From the NCBI GenBank assembly GCA_013398015.1, contig VZRR01012583.1:40368-104367 (forward strand): a stretch of 64,000 bases of DNA. The letters are read 5' to 3'. A program made the translations under genes and the position numbers. Positions 1 to 13,122 of the stretch are shown here, piece by piece (the stretch's first letter is position 1; the number at the start of each line of letters is the position of its first letter). The notes beneath the pieces are model-generated. The model did no database searches. It saw only the letters and a list, made by a program, of their open reading frames with translations, and was not told the origin of the DNA. The DNA comes from Oreocharis arfaki (lineage: Eukaryota; Chordata; Aves; Passeriformes; Paramythiidae).

Positions 1-3000
1 TGAAGATCAGAATGAGAAGGACTTGCCAGTAAAGCTGGCCTAAACAAATTATTCAGTAGATACACACTGCTGCAGATCAGAAAAAATTGATTCCACATCC
101 TTGTCCATTACTCTACTTCATAACTTTAGCAAAGGCAGAGAAATTCTGGTAAATACAGGTAAACATAACTCTGCAAACACTAGGAGTTATGATTTTATTC
201 TTGATTTACTAAATATGTTGGCATTTATACAGTGCAATAATGAAGCAAGGACTTTTAAAAACATTATCATTCTAAAAAGACTCTTATCCTGTTAAGTGCA
301 GTATAACATAAGAAAAGCAGTGATGAAAAGAAGCTCTTTTTTTCTTTTTTTTTTTCTAAATTCTTGAGGGTGACTCAACTAGCAGTTTAAATAGATATCT
401 AATTTCCAAGTTATGATTAGTTTCATAGAGGGTTTATTCATACGATTTCGTTCTGTATGTACCGAAGTAATTTGCTGAATCAAGGTCAATGCCCTGTGCA
501 TACAAGAACATCCATACTGGTTCTGTCTGTGGTACAGACATTATCACCTGCACATTGCAGGTATGCCATCTTTTGAATTACTCCACGGTGTATTATGTCA
601 CCACTGAAATCTAATACATTTTTTGTTTTTCAAATAACCTATATTTTCAGACCATCTGCAAGAGTGGAATTAGCTTCCTGGTAAAAAGAGACTTAATATA
701 TCATCTGTGCATACAGATGAGTGATTCTGCAGTGCAAAGAGGTGTGGGAAGTAGCAGTAAAAGCACCATCAAGTCCTCAGCACAAGGGAAAACTGCTCTT
801 TTCTCTGCAGGTAGGGAGGTTTGTCCTTGCTGGAAGCTGCATCCTTCTGCCATGCACCACTTATTTGGTAACTGTTAGAAAGCTGGATGGAGTCAGGTCT
901 TCCATGTGCAGCTGGAAAACCACAATTTTGGTTTTCAACCCCAAAAGGCTGTCAGGTCACAGTGCCAGTCCTGGGCATGGGCAAGGGGAAAAACAACACG
1001 AGGAAGACCAAGGTAAATATGATTAAACATCATCACTTAAAAGTCACCACTTCAATTCTTGCTCGTGCAAAGGTAAAGCCTGAAAGACCTGAGTGAAATA
1101 TGTAATCAAATAGCTTGTAAATTAGCAGTAGCTTGTGAGCATGGATCTGAATTTTTCTTGTTGTGTTTGCAGTCTACAAGTACGTTCACCTGAAACATAT
1201 TAGCTGTTAGCTGTTTGCAGAAATCAGGTGCATCTTGCAGTTGGGTGAGTGTTTAAGTCTGTTAGTTTTTTCTCTAAGTAATAAAAGTATTAGGAGGAAT
1301 TATTTAGTACCCAGAGGCATTTTCCTTGCTGTTTTTTTGTTTGTTTCTTTGCTTACCCTCTTTTCCATACACAACATAATGATTTGGGGTTTTTATTTCC
1401 CCACAGACTCACAGAATGAAAGTCAGTATACTGCCTCCTTGCTGGAAATCTGTATATTCTTAATTTGCATAATAGTGAAAAGGGTTTATGGCATTTCAGT
1501 AGGAAAAGACCTTATAAAATATTAACATTTTGAGAGATTTGAAGAATTACAAATCAACCTCTAATTAACTCTCATAAGAAATACTATATTCTGTGATGAG
1601 CATAACCCCAAGTTCTTTAATGGTACATTCCCAGCATAATTGTTATTATTCACTGTTTTCATCCCGTCACCTTTTTCTGGTTTGCATCTCTCCTGTGATG
1701 ATTCAAGTTGACAAAGTCTCAGTTCAGCATAGCACTGGATTATCTCCACAGCCAGTTGCATTTCAACTCAAGCTAACAGCCCCCGGTTTAGGACTCTACA
1801 TAAATATGCAACCATTTCCTAATCCTGATGGAATGAATGGCTCAGTGTCCTTTATATAGCCCTGATCTAACCAGGTTTAGAGTTTGAAGTACCGACCTGG
1901 ACCACCAAAATCCCATGGGAAAGTAGAATTTATGAGAGACTTTGATAATAAAACCAGTAATGCAGAAAAAGTAATGCAAAACAAAACAAAAAAGCAAAAA
2001 CCCCAGCAGAGTATAAAACATGGGGATATTCTCCAAGACAGTGAAATAGTGAAATAATGATCTTTTTTAAGGTAATAGTACACATTTTAATAATTGAAGG
2101 GTTGCTTCCTATTTTATCTTAGCAGTACTTACCTGTGTCTCAAAATATACATTGGAATCTAAGTTACATAATAAAAATAAATGGAATATTAAAAAATAGT
2201 ATAGGATTATTACACAATAGAACAATAATTAGTACAGGTAGTGAGATGTAATACCAACATAACATGGAATAAAACAAATTTCAGGCTTTCTCTTTGCACT
2301 GGCACTCCAACAGTTATAGTTCAGATTGTGAATCTCAAGAGAGGAAAGAATTATTCTTGCTAGCTTATACTAGTGATTGTTGGTGGAAATGACTGATGAT
2401 AGCACTGTGTTGAATCATGTATAAATTGAGTAACTGCAGTACAAGCTGCCACACAGAGTGCCAGTCTGTGGCAGTGAACTTTCATGCTGTATTGCAGCCA
2501 TTTAATGGTGTAATACACACCATTTGAGTGATGAGAACAGGGTGTTATTTCATGCACATGCACTGACACAGTGCCTTTTTCTACTTAAGGCAATATTAGA
2601 GGACTGCTCCTGTGCTTAGTGATCAAGGTCATCTTTAATGTGGGATATACCCAGCTCCAAAAATACCTGCTCGAAGAAATATCCTACCTCTGAGTGTGAG
2701 AGCTTTTTCTTTCATCAGGCCCTTGGCAGTTTGGTGATGTTGAGTTTAAGTGTTGAAGGTTTTCCGAGGGGACAGAGCAGGGATCCCAGGAGCAGTGTAA
2801 GCAGAGCAGCCTTTGGTGGCTGCTCTCCCAGAGCCCTGAGACACGGGGATCTACAACTAAAAGTCCCATGCTGAGCTTTCACGAGGGGTCCTGAAAACCC
2901 TTGGTTTCAGCCTCGGGTTAGCAGATAATCCGTAGCACCCAAGCAGCCCTTGTTTAAGGAAAGAAAATCTGTCTGGCTCAAATTTGTTGATATTTCTCAA

Positions 3001-5540
3001 AAAACAGCATTGCTTCTGCAGATCCAGAGCTGAAAATTACAGATGTCACAATGAAAGAACTGTGAATCTGAGATTGGAATATGAGCCATTTAAAGTAATA
3101 GGCTGAATTCTACTTCTGTTTTTCCTTGTTGAACCCTTTTCTTCTGTGCTTACTCAGTTATGCACTGAATCCTATGGCTGGACTTAGCAGGTCAAGAAGC
3201 TTTATAGACAATCCAGAATGAGACAGCAAAGTTTCAGCACATATTTACACAACTTTCTGCTAAGCTGTGTTTGGTCTCAGGGACTGGGGAGTAGGTTATT
3301 CTTTTGTTTGTTTTCTGCGATATGGCAGAATTGCAAGCCTCTGGTTCCAGGAGGTTTACAGGGGAATATTCAGGGGAATATTTTCTATTTGTGCTTGCAT
3401 ATATTGAATCTGTGCTTTCAAAATCATTTTGTCACCCGAGTCCTTCCACTGGTTGCATTTCTTCCTTTGCAATGACACACTTTGACAAGGGAACCCAAAG
3501 GGACATGTACAGCTAAAAAGTAATTTTCAGAGAGAGAACAGAAAGCAAACAGGAACTTTCTAAAGCAAATCTTGATTTATGTATTGCTTGAACTGCTACC
3601 GAAATCAAAGGGGGAAAAGCATGTTTGAGGTCTCCCCTCTTCCTATTAAATTACTTGAAGGTTTGTATACATGATCAGCCCAGAGTCATGCTAGCAAATG
3701 AACAATGTTCTATTGAGTGTGTTTCTGAAGATAAATTCTTTTTTTCTCTTTGAAATGGAGCATTCTGAAAGAGTAGTGCTAAGTGCAGAGAGAACACTGG
3801 CATGTGATTATGAATCTTTTAGTAAGTCGCGTGTGCTGTGCTTGTTTTGCCTTCTCTCATACCCTATAAATCAGGTCCAGCTTCACTGCAGTAAAAACAA
3901 GTCAGAAAAGTGAGGGCATGCAACATGCAGATATGCTTCTGAGAGGGTGAACCTACACCAGCTGAGCATCTACTGAGTGCAGAAATCCAAGTATGGTTTA
4001 TATGCAGAGCAAACAGTAGCGAGAAGAAATATTTGTATCATTCAAGGAACTACAAACCTCTCTCAGAAACTTTTTCGACCCCGCTTACTTCTTCAGAGGT
4101 ACGAATATTTGCTGCTCTGTAGGACCTGGGTGACCAACTTTATTGTAATTGGGCACACTGCTCTTTCTGAACTTGTAGATGGTAGCATCGCATACACCTA
4201 ATTTCTGCCAAATTAAACACCACTCTTACAGAGATCTACACAGTCTAGACATGGTATTTTTTCTAGTGTTTCTTGAGCGGGCAGGAAAAGAGAAATCTGT
4301 TAGACCAGATAACTGACTGTAAGTTTATACTTGACACATTAATCAAAAAGTTTTAGTAGCGTGGGCTATATTGTTCAGAGTAGTCTGTTGAACTGTAGCT
4401 TGAAAAAAAGCTTGAGGAAAAAAAAAGCCTGAAAAAAGAAACACAGTTTCATATAGGGTTTTTTTTCCTAAAGGAAATGGTCGTACTTAAAACAAACATC
4501 AAGATAACAATGGAATTTCTATACCGAGAAACTATGGAAACAAAATTAGCAGTTTTGCAATAAGAAATGAGTAGTTATATTTTTCTGTCTGTATTATAAA
4601 TACACATGTGTGCTTTAGCAGCCTTCTCGTATAGAACCTGGGACAGAGCCTTTGAAAAAATAATTTCTTAATTTAGTTAGACAAAATCGGCACACAAAGA
4701 TTGTTTCTATGGATATGGAGACTACAGAGCAAAGAATAGCACATCCTTAGACAACCTAATCTGTGGGACTGCCAGGTCTTTTTGTCTTGGCCTTTCTTCA
4801 CCTTCCAGAGTTGGCATCAAAGTTTTATTTTGTTTCAAGTAGCGTACATATTAATTGTTGGAGTATTTTCATAAGCGCCTTTATACAAACAAGCAGACCC
4901 ATTGTGTCCCATGAGCACTTGCTCCCTGTGTGTGCCACAACCGGAAAATTCACACATTGGCTGTGCCATTCAGGCATGGCTGTGTGCTCCAGTACAGGCA
5001 CAACATTTACTTTTTCTCATGAGCTGAAAGCTGAACAAAACGTAAAACTTTCCAAGACAGGGAAATGGAACTGGTAACTCTGAGCAGTGGGTGATGTATC
5101 CATTTACTCAAGACACAAACATCAGTATTTCACTTGAAAGCATTTTAGCAGGAACAGTCAAAACACAACTGACATAAGCCAATATTTATCTTCCCAGGTA
5201 TCAATGGGCTCTTAAGGCCTTATCACTGGCTACAGTTTTAAAACACTCCAAGTGGTCCTCAGATTTCTTCTTCGGTTGCAGCATGGCCTTTTTAATCTTA
5301 CTGGGCTCTTTTGTTACTCTGGCTGTAAGTTGGGTTTTATACTCAGATCTCTGCTCAAAACGATGTGTTCTTCGTTGTCCATAAAGGTTAAATAAACTCC
5401 ATGTCCCTCACCTGCATATGAATTTAGCACGTTGCTTTTGGATTTTCTTTCAGTTATTTTAAGTTTGAGGTACCCTCATAATTAGCACTGCTCTGTCAAG
5501 GGATAGTAGCAATAAAATATCCACTTGCCTCTAGATGGAT
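1..5540. other. unique AT-rich noncoding DNA
   Basis: No exon, RNA gene or mobile element is recognisable here. Open frames on both strands are short (about 100 codons or less), start at random ATGs and show no domain, signal peptide or repeat pattern I know. Small structures seen are a T-rich tract at about 337-355 and a perfect 12-bp tandem duplication (unit CAGGGGAATATT) at 3359-3382. I read this as intergenic or intronic sequence. Divergent old repeats below my recognition threshold cannot be excluded. Confidence 0.6.
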
Positions 5541-5579
5541 GAAGTCCTCAGGATTCTATTGTCAGAGACAGAAAAGAGA

Positions 5580-5940
5580 TGAAAGTGAAAATACCGAGGC
5601 ACAGACAGCCCCTGCCCTGAACAGTGGCACAAAACCCCAGCGACGTGATGTGGGGCTGTGTGGTGACAGCTTCCACCCGCACAGCTGGGAAATCCAGCAC
5701 ACACTGGCATGGAAAGACATACCAGAGCTGTGCAGGGCAAGCAGCCAGCTCAAACACAGCGGCTCTGACACGTCCTGGTTGTAGATTGACTCTACAAATA
5801 ATCTTCAGTGGAGCTCGAGGGGCTCCATCACACACAGAGCCACTCCCAGCCGCACGAGGCGCACACAGCGGGGCAGGAGCGCTCTGGCACAGCTCTGTGT
5901 GCACGCTGGGCACTTAAACTCTGCCATCTGCTCAGGACAG
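5580..5940. other. locally GC-richer patch, no gene recognised
   Basis: This stretch is clearly richer in G, C and CpG than its surroundings and is open over about 80 to 120 codons in several overlapping frames on both strands. Long opposite-strand open frames are expected when stop codons become rare through base composition, so they are weak evidence for coding. The translations show no domain I recognise, and no splice-site pair or polyadenylation arrangement defines an exon. It could be an old repeat remnant, a regulatory element or a small unmethylated patch. Confidence 0.35.
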
Positions 5941-8900
5941 AAGGGCTTTGAGCGGCCTGACAGGCTTTCTGAACATCTGGAAATTTTCGACTGCAGGGCT
6001 GAAATGTTTGTTAATAGCTAAGAACTACAGGACCCTTAGTCTTTGGCTGGATATACAAAATCTCCACACAGGCTCAAAATGCTCTATTCATAAATGATTC
6101 CTGAAGTGTGAGTTTGGTTCTCGGTGGGGGGTTTTTGTTGTTTTTGATTTTTTGTTTTTGTTTGTTTGTTTTGGGGTATTTTTTGTTGTTGTTTTTGTTG
6201 TTTCTTTGTGGCTCTTTTTTAATTTTTCTTGTAAATGAATAGAATTATGAGGGGTTTTTGACAGCTTACAAGCATTTCAAAAGTCACGTCACTTCAAAAT
6301 CCATGCCTGTTTTATAATTTATGAGGCATTGCATCTCATTATTTCCTGATAAGATTCGTGAAGAGACCAAATCCTCTGAACAAATTCTTCACTTGTAGCT
6401 AAAAAGATTTTTCTTTCCTTTTTTTTAAGGATAACCTGACCTTATAAATTCCTTAGAAAATTCCCTAGAAAATAATGATCTGTATTCCTTAGCAGAAACT
6501 TGCCAAGGCTATTCGTTTTTCCAACTTAGCATCTTCCAAATCTACCAAATTACGCTAATTTTGTTGGTTTTTTAGGTGATCCTACCTAAATATTTGAAGA
6601 AACACATCCAGTCGTTTCAAATCTTACTTTTTATGATGCTGAGTGAGCCTTGTATTAGTGTAATCCTTAGTGCTGATGGGCCCAAACATCTCAGGGTCTG
6701 TTATGAGTCCTTTGACTGCACAAAGTTTTCTGTCTGCATCATGGAGAACATGGAAAACTTGTGCAGTAGAGAAAGAAATTCAGGATAGAGGGAATAAGAA
6801 AAGAAATCTTGACTGCAATCCTGGTTCAGCCAGGAGGCAGCTTGGTATATCGATATCCATACTACAGATGTTCCATAATGGAAGAATATGCCTTTAAAAA
6901 GTGCCAGGTAGTGGTGGGATAGCCTGGCCTTGGGTGTGAGAGCCTCAGCCCACGTTTTTTGGCTTGTATGAATTGTTTATAATATGAACTCACTAAAGGA
7001 TAAGGAGTCAACAATGCTGTTCAGATCGCCCATCAAATCTAAAAGTGATTTGCAACTTCTAGGTGTTCAATTAATGCTGTTATTCCAGTTTTTAAAAATG
7101 TAATTTTTGACACTTGCATTATGAAAGTTGTTTACTTGTTGTTTCCAAATATGTTTTCTTGGATGATTCTACAGTCAGGAGTATAGAGAATGGGATTGCA
7201 AGCACCTTTTTGACCAGCATCTTCTGGAATTTAGTTGATCAGTTACAGATCTTAACTTTTTTTTTTTTCTTTTCTATTGAAAGTTCCTCTGAATTTTGGT
7301 ATTTGTAATGGATTATAAACATAAAATTTCATTGAAAGTGTCTTTATTTCTGTTATCAACTCCAACTAGATACTCTAATAAGTCAAATAGTGCTAGAAGA
7401 AGATCTGCCAGTTTCTTCAAATTACACATTGCGGATTTTTTCCCTAGTCACTCAAAAACTGATACTTGATTAATATCTTACCTGAGAGTAGGGTCAGAAA
7501 CTGCAATGCTAAACCTGAAGGACAAGTTCTTTTCCTTTCAATTCTGCAACACTCCATCCTGCATATGGGAAAATGTGAGTAAAATCTGTGTCAGTTATCC
7601 ACTTATTGGCTAAACAGCAATGAAGGAAATTAGTAACGAAACAAGATCATTTTTTTCACTCTTTCATTTACATGGAATTATGTATAAGCTGTCACACAGA
7701 GGAAAGTGGAATAACAGAAATTGGTCCATGTGGAGTAGCTCCTCTTTGAGGTTTGTGTCAGATTCTCAATCCAAAAAGTGCTCCTAAATTCAGTTAAAAT
7801 CTGGCAGAACACACTGATTTGCCAGCAGTGCTGCGCAGTCTCCGCTTGCTGGTTTCATATCCAGGGATGAGCCACAACAGTTGCCTGAATTTTCATGTGG
7901 AAAAATTGGCTTGCACTTTTCTCCTGAGGTCTTGCTGGCAGCCAAGTGGATGCAGCTTCCCTACCTCCAGCCAGCTGGCCCACCTGGCAATTACGTGCTA
8001 AGATGTTCCCAGGGATTTGCTGGAAATGCTTGTTAGAAATTTACCCGGTAAGTGAGGAGAGAGCCACAGTCACATCTCTTTTTTTTATTATTGTAGCACA
8101 TTTTGGATGGTCTCTGCTGGAGAGGCTGTCTCCCAAGGTCAGAAATCCAATTTAACATGTGTATTCAAAAATATAAGAAACTCCAAAACTTGCCAGTGAT
8201 AAGGAGGTTTTTACAACAGAGCATACTTGGAGCCTTTAAAGAAATAAGTACCATTACCAGAAAGAGCTGTAAGACCAAAAGTTATTACTGATGAGCTGGA
8301 GGCAAAAGGATGAATGTCTAACATTCCTCTGACTTGACTATGACAATAAATATGTTTGATTATGAAGCAGTGGAATAAGACTTAAATTGCTGCCTGAACA
8401 ATAGAATTCAGTGAAGTTAATTTTTCTGTGAGGAAAAACAGGCTACTCACAGACTGTAAATTACATAATTATCTCTCAGATGATTGGTCTGTTAAAAGAG
8501 AAACAAAACAAAAGAAAATAACAAAAAAATAGTCACTTATATGACTTCTCTCTATAAACAGACACATTTAAACTCAGCTGGGACAGATAAAGACTCACCG
8601 AAGCCATGAAATGTATTTAATCAATTTTTAATCTCCTGATGGCTGTTATAAACAGACATGACTTAAAGGTAGTTCCTAAAGGCAGTTGATGTCAGGCCTT
8701 TCAGAGACTAGAATAAAATCTTTTTATCCATATATTTCAGCATTCTCAGGCACAGCTATATTACTAAAAGCATTTGCTTAACTTAAGATTATAACATTCT
8801 GTTTGATTGTTGTAGGAAAGAAAGAAAGAAAAATTATAATGTATCTTTGAGGTTTGTATTTATATGCTAGGCATTCCTTTTTTTTTTAGCAGGTCCACTT

Positions 8901-11900
8901 ATTCCTTTGCATCTAACTATTTCTTTTACGTTCTTTCTCATGTACACAGTATTTTGGATTGCAAAACCTTGGGAGGTAAATGGTGTGGCAGTATTGTTCC
9001 AGTACTGACAACATGGCTTTTAATTATTTATCTTGGTTTGTTTATAAAAGTAAAGTTCGTATCAGCAAGAAGTTCTTTGTCTCTCAGAACAGGAAGAAAC
9101 TACTTAAGGTAAGCTTTATTTCCAATATTGAAATTTCCCACCACAGAATACTTCAGACATTTAAAATGGAAATGAAGCTATGTATTCTTCAAACTGTATC
9201 TGAATGCAATGTGTACACATAAATACATCAGAAGCAAAAAGCTATTTATTTCATATGTTTAAATATTTATGCAAGATCTGAGATCTGGGCTTTTTTTTTT
9301 CCTTCTAAGTGAGGATAAACTAGTCATCAATTAGCCTAATCTCACCCGTTTTCTCTGCCATATCTGGAACAGTTTTTTATTATTACAAAGTTCTCTCTCT
9401 AAAATGGCAGGAATCAGAGAAGTCACAAATTATGACCAATATGATGGCAGTGATTTTCAGTGGAGAACCTAAACTCAATTCAAAAGAATAAAATGGTATT
9501 ACATTCTTTAAAAAATGCTCTATGATGTTTCTTGCATATAATGGCAGAGGAGAGAAGGGGGGTTTTGGTTGGGGTTTGTTTTTTCGGGTATTTTTTTGAA
9601 ATTACTGGTCTCTGTTGTTTGCATTTCTTAAAGTATGGGAAAGAGAACGGCACTCTTAGAGTTTATACATAAAATTTGGGTTTGTCTTCAGCCTGATTTT
9701 CTCTGTTCCAGCTGAACTGGTAGACTTGTAGACCTAATACATCGTGGAGGTGAAATTATTTTCATAATGAGAAGATGACAGTGAACATTTTAGATATGGT
9801 AGTACAGCACATACTATTTCTACATTGTCCTTAAAATGCTTTGCCTTTCTAGCAAAACACTTTGCCAAATTTGACAGTATCCCAATGTTTTTAATGTTAA
9901 AATCATTTCAGTGTCTTGTGGACTAGGAGACAATTTTTTATTGTGTTAGAGAAAGTGTCATTAGAATGTTAAACTTCAATGAATAAAAATGTTAGAGATA
10001 CATAAAAAATTTCATTATTAAAAATGTAAACAAATTTACATGTTTTCCAAGGTATTAGTTCTCTTTTCACCACAAAGACTTTCCTGAAGTTTGTGCTCAC
10101 CCATTCTTCAGACTCCTCTCAGATTAATATGAAGGATTTCTGCTAAATGATTTTGAACTTTAAACTGAAGTAAAGGATATTGTGGACATTTTCCATATAA
10201 CAAACAGGATCTATGGTATGGCATAAAATATGAGACTATAAAGATTAAATGTGTGCTTTAATCTATAAGATTTTGTTAGCATCCACAAGTAATGTTTGCA
10301 TGCAATAGAAAAAATAAGTTAATTAGAACTATCCATTTAGCAAACCTAGTCCCATGGAGCTAAAATCAATAAGCCAGTGACATTCTCCTCCCTGTCTGTT
10401 GCATAGAAGTTTACCTATATGTGCATGAAAATACACGTGCAAATATTCTTTCCCAAACATTTGTGATTAAAATATATATTTAAATAAATTATTTCTAATA
10501 TTGGTTTGGTTTTCTTTTTGGTTTTTTTTTTTTTCCAAGTGCTAGCTTTGTAGCAGTGGAAATGATTCAGATTATTTCTACTCATACAAGTCATCAAGTT
10601 GATTTGGCTCCAGAGCACTAGGAAGGATTTGATACGCAATTGCATATGACAGTTATTCTGAATAGATTTTAAAAAATGTAATGAGAATGCACTGATTTAG
10701 AAAAAAGCAGTTCATAACCCAATTAAAATAAATAGCAGCCTGAAATAATAAAGTACTGATATTTAAAAAAGGAATGAGGGAAAAGACAGGGACTACAATT
10801 CACAATTTTGTCTTGGAAAATGATGTGTTAGACACTGTCGGCCCTAACGTTGCCAGGTATAAATCCAGCTAAGTCCACAGGCAATCATGGAACTGTTCCA
10901 GTCTGTCACAGATAAAGAGCTAGCTCTAAATCTTTTCGAGCAAATTTTCCTCTTTTAAACTTATGCTGTCTAAGCACTTTTAAGTATGACAATCTGAGCA
11001 AAGAAATTTCTCAACCACAATAGGTTTTAATTATGACAGCTTAAATTAATTGCTCAGATAAAGACTTTGCTTTATTCCAGATCGTTTTCCAACTCAGAAA
11101 CAATTTTACATTATGTGAAAAATTTTGTGCATAGGGCTTTGAGGACATTTTGGTTTTTGTTTGTCATCATTAACCAGTTCTCTAGAACACTGCAGAAACT
11201 GTCCTCCCACTTGTATAAATCTTGTGCTTTTCATCTCGAACTGGACTCTGACAGATTAATTCCAGGGCAGCAGCTTAGGGTAAATACCTATCAGTCTGCT
11301 CCACTGGAGGTTACCGTGCTGGTGGCAGAACTGGTAGGAGAAACCTTCTGCCCACAGCTCACCTCCTTCTGTGAGCAGTCTGTGAGCCACCTGTAATTTA
11401 TTGTGTAATGATATTCTGAAATCCAATGTAAGTAAGTTACAATAAATTATGATGCACACAGTGAGCCGCTTGTCATAACGCCAAACTACGTACAGGCTTC
11501 CAAGGGAATAAATGGGGCTAGGATGATGAAGGAACCTTTAAATTCAGTGTTTGAAGGGGCTTAACACAAAATGGAAGGAGACACTGTTTTGTGAATGGAG
11601 AGCATAAGCAGCAGAGGAAAGGAGGATTGATGAAAATACATAGAATTTAGAACGAAAGCCTATGGAGGCTGTGGAATAGTCATAAAAAAAAGAGAAATGA
11701 TGAAAGTTACTGCATCTCGTGTTTTAAAATTAGATTTTGGAAGATAATAAGGGAGGAAGAAGAGGCAAAGTGCTGAAAGGAGCAGTCTGATTCCTTAATC
11801 CTGGGGCTGGCTGAGCTTCATTTATGCATCTTAACAGCAGCCACCTAGGCTGATCTAAATTACATCGGTAGCAACAGCTCCCTGAAGACAGGAGTTATGC

Positions 11901-12569
11901 TCCCTGTGTTGCAAGGCTGACAAGAGGAACAAAAGGTTTTGAAATTAATGTTAAGTTCAGCTAATTTAATTCAAATAGATTGGCCATTTGAGAAATGTTC
12001 CTCTCTCTCAAGGAGACTGGAAGTACTGGAACAAATTTCTGCTTTAATGCTGCTACCCTCAGTAGAGTTTTATCGAGTTTAAATTTAGGCTGCACCAGAG
12101 AGAGCGAGAAGCAGAGTTCTTCTCTTTTGCTCCGTGGTGGATCAGTGCTGAGTTTGTTCAGGGCTTTTGCTGGGAAAGTTTATTTCACTTTCCAATTTAT
12201 GTGAAAATATTTTATAATCAGGTATTTTTCGTCTTTCCATTCTGTTCTCTAAAGAATTACCTCAAGACATTTTATCAGAATCTGGGAAGGCTTGCAGTAA
12301 TCCAAACCAAAAACGGGCAGTTCCAGTTACATTCCTGTTAATTCTCAGAGAGCCACCCTTGCTCTGCAGCAGCTCTGTGGCATGTGCAGTGTGGGTGTGT
12401 CTTTCCATTCCATATAGTTACAGAAGAAATAGTGGTGACTTTTCATGTTTCACTGCTAGAATAACTTGTAGAAGAAAGAAAATATAAATGTGATTATTGT
12501 GGGAAGAATGAGAACGCAATTTGGCACATTCAGATTTTCAAAAGACATGCTATAAATAGCAGGTCAAGG
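5941..12569. other. unique AT-rich noncoding DNA with simple tracts
   Basis: No gene or mobile element is recognised. Low-complexity stretches seen are a T/G-rich strand-asymmetric tract at about 6124-6229 (GTTT and GTTG units), a short GAAA run at about 8816-8833, and a T run at about 10522-10534. Open frames are short and unconvincing. Confidence 0.55.
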
Positions 12570-13122
12570 GACCTGATTTTGCCCCTGTGCCCCACTCTGC
12601 TGAGACCCCACCTGCAGTGCTGGATCCAGCTCTGGGGTCCCAGCACAGGAACTACATGGAGCTGTTGGAGAGAATCCAGAAGATGCCTCAAGTTGATTGG
12701 GAGGATGGAGCACCTTTCCTATGAAGAAAGGCAGAGAAAAATGAGTTTGTTTAGCCTCAAAAAGAGAAGGCTTTAGGATTACTTAATCATAACCTTCCAG
12801 TACCTGAAGGCAGCTCACGAGAGAGACTGAGAGAGACTATTTAAAAAGGCCTGGAGTGACAGGACAAGGGGGAATGGCTTCAAACTCAGAGTAGGTTTAG
12901 ATTGGATATTAGGAAAAGTAATTTTATTGTGAGGGTGGTGAGGCCCTGACACAGGTTTCCCAGAGAAGCTGTGGATGCCCAATCCCTGGAAATGCTCAGG
13001 ACCAGGTTGGATGGGGCTCTGAGCAACCTGGTCTAGTGGCAGGTGTCCCTGCCCATGGCAAGGGGTTGGAACTGGATGATCTTTATGGTCCCCGCCAATC
13101 CAGGCTATTCTATGGTTAGAAT
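12570..13122 (+). mobile_element. CR1 LINE, 5'-truncated 3' end
   Basis: This is the 3' part of a chicken-repeat-1 non-LTR retrotransposon in sense orientation. Recognisable CR1 landmarks follow in order: the GGTCCCAGCACAGG stretch near 12636, the GGAGCACCTTTCCTATGAAG block near 12706, GACAAGGGGGAATGGCTTCA near 12862, GTGAGGGTGGTGAGG near 12931, and the conserved end with GAAGCTGTGGATGCCC, GGTGTCCCTGCCCATGGCA and TTGGAACTGGATGATCTTTA. It ends near 13122 in a degraded ATTCTATGGTT tail. It represents the end of the reverse-transcriptase frame plus the 3' UTR, now broken by stops and indels, so no product is expected. Truncation at the 5' end is normal for CR1. The left boundary is uncertain by some tens of bases. 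Confidence 0.95.

Noticed and set aside
5548..5913. 121-codon minus-strand frame as a gene
   Set aside because: Several overlapping open frames on both strands reflect GC-rich composition; no domain is visible and the translation looks random.
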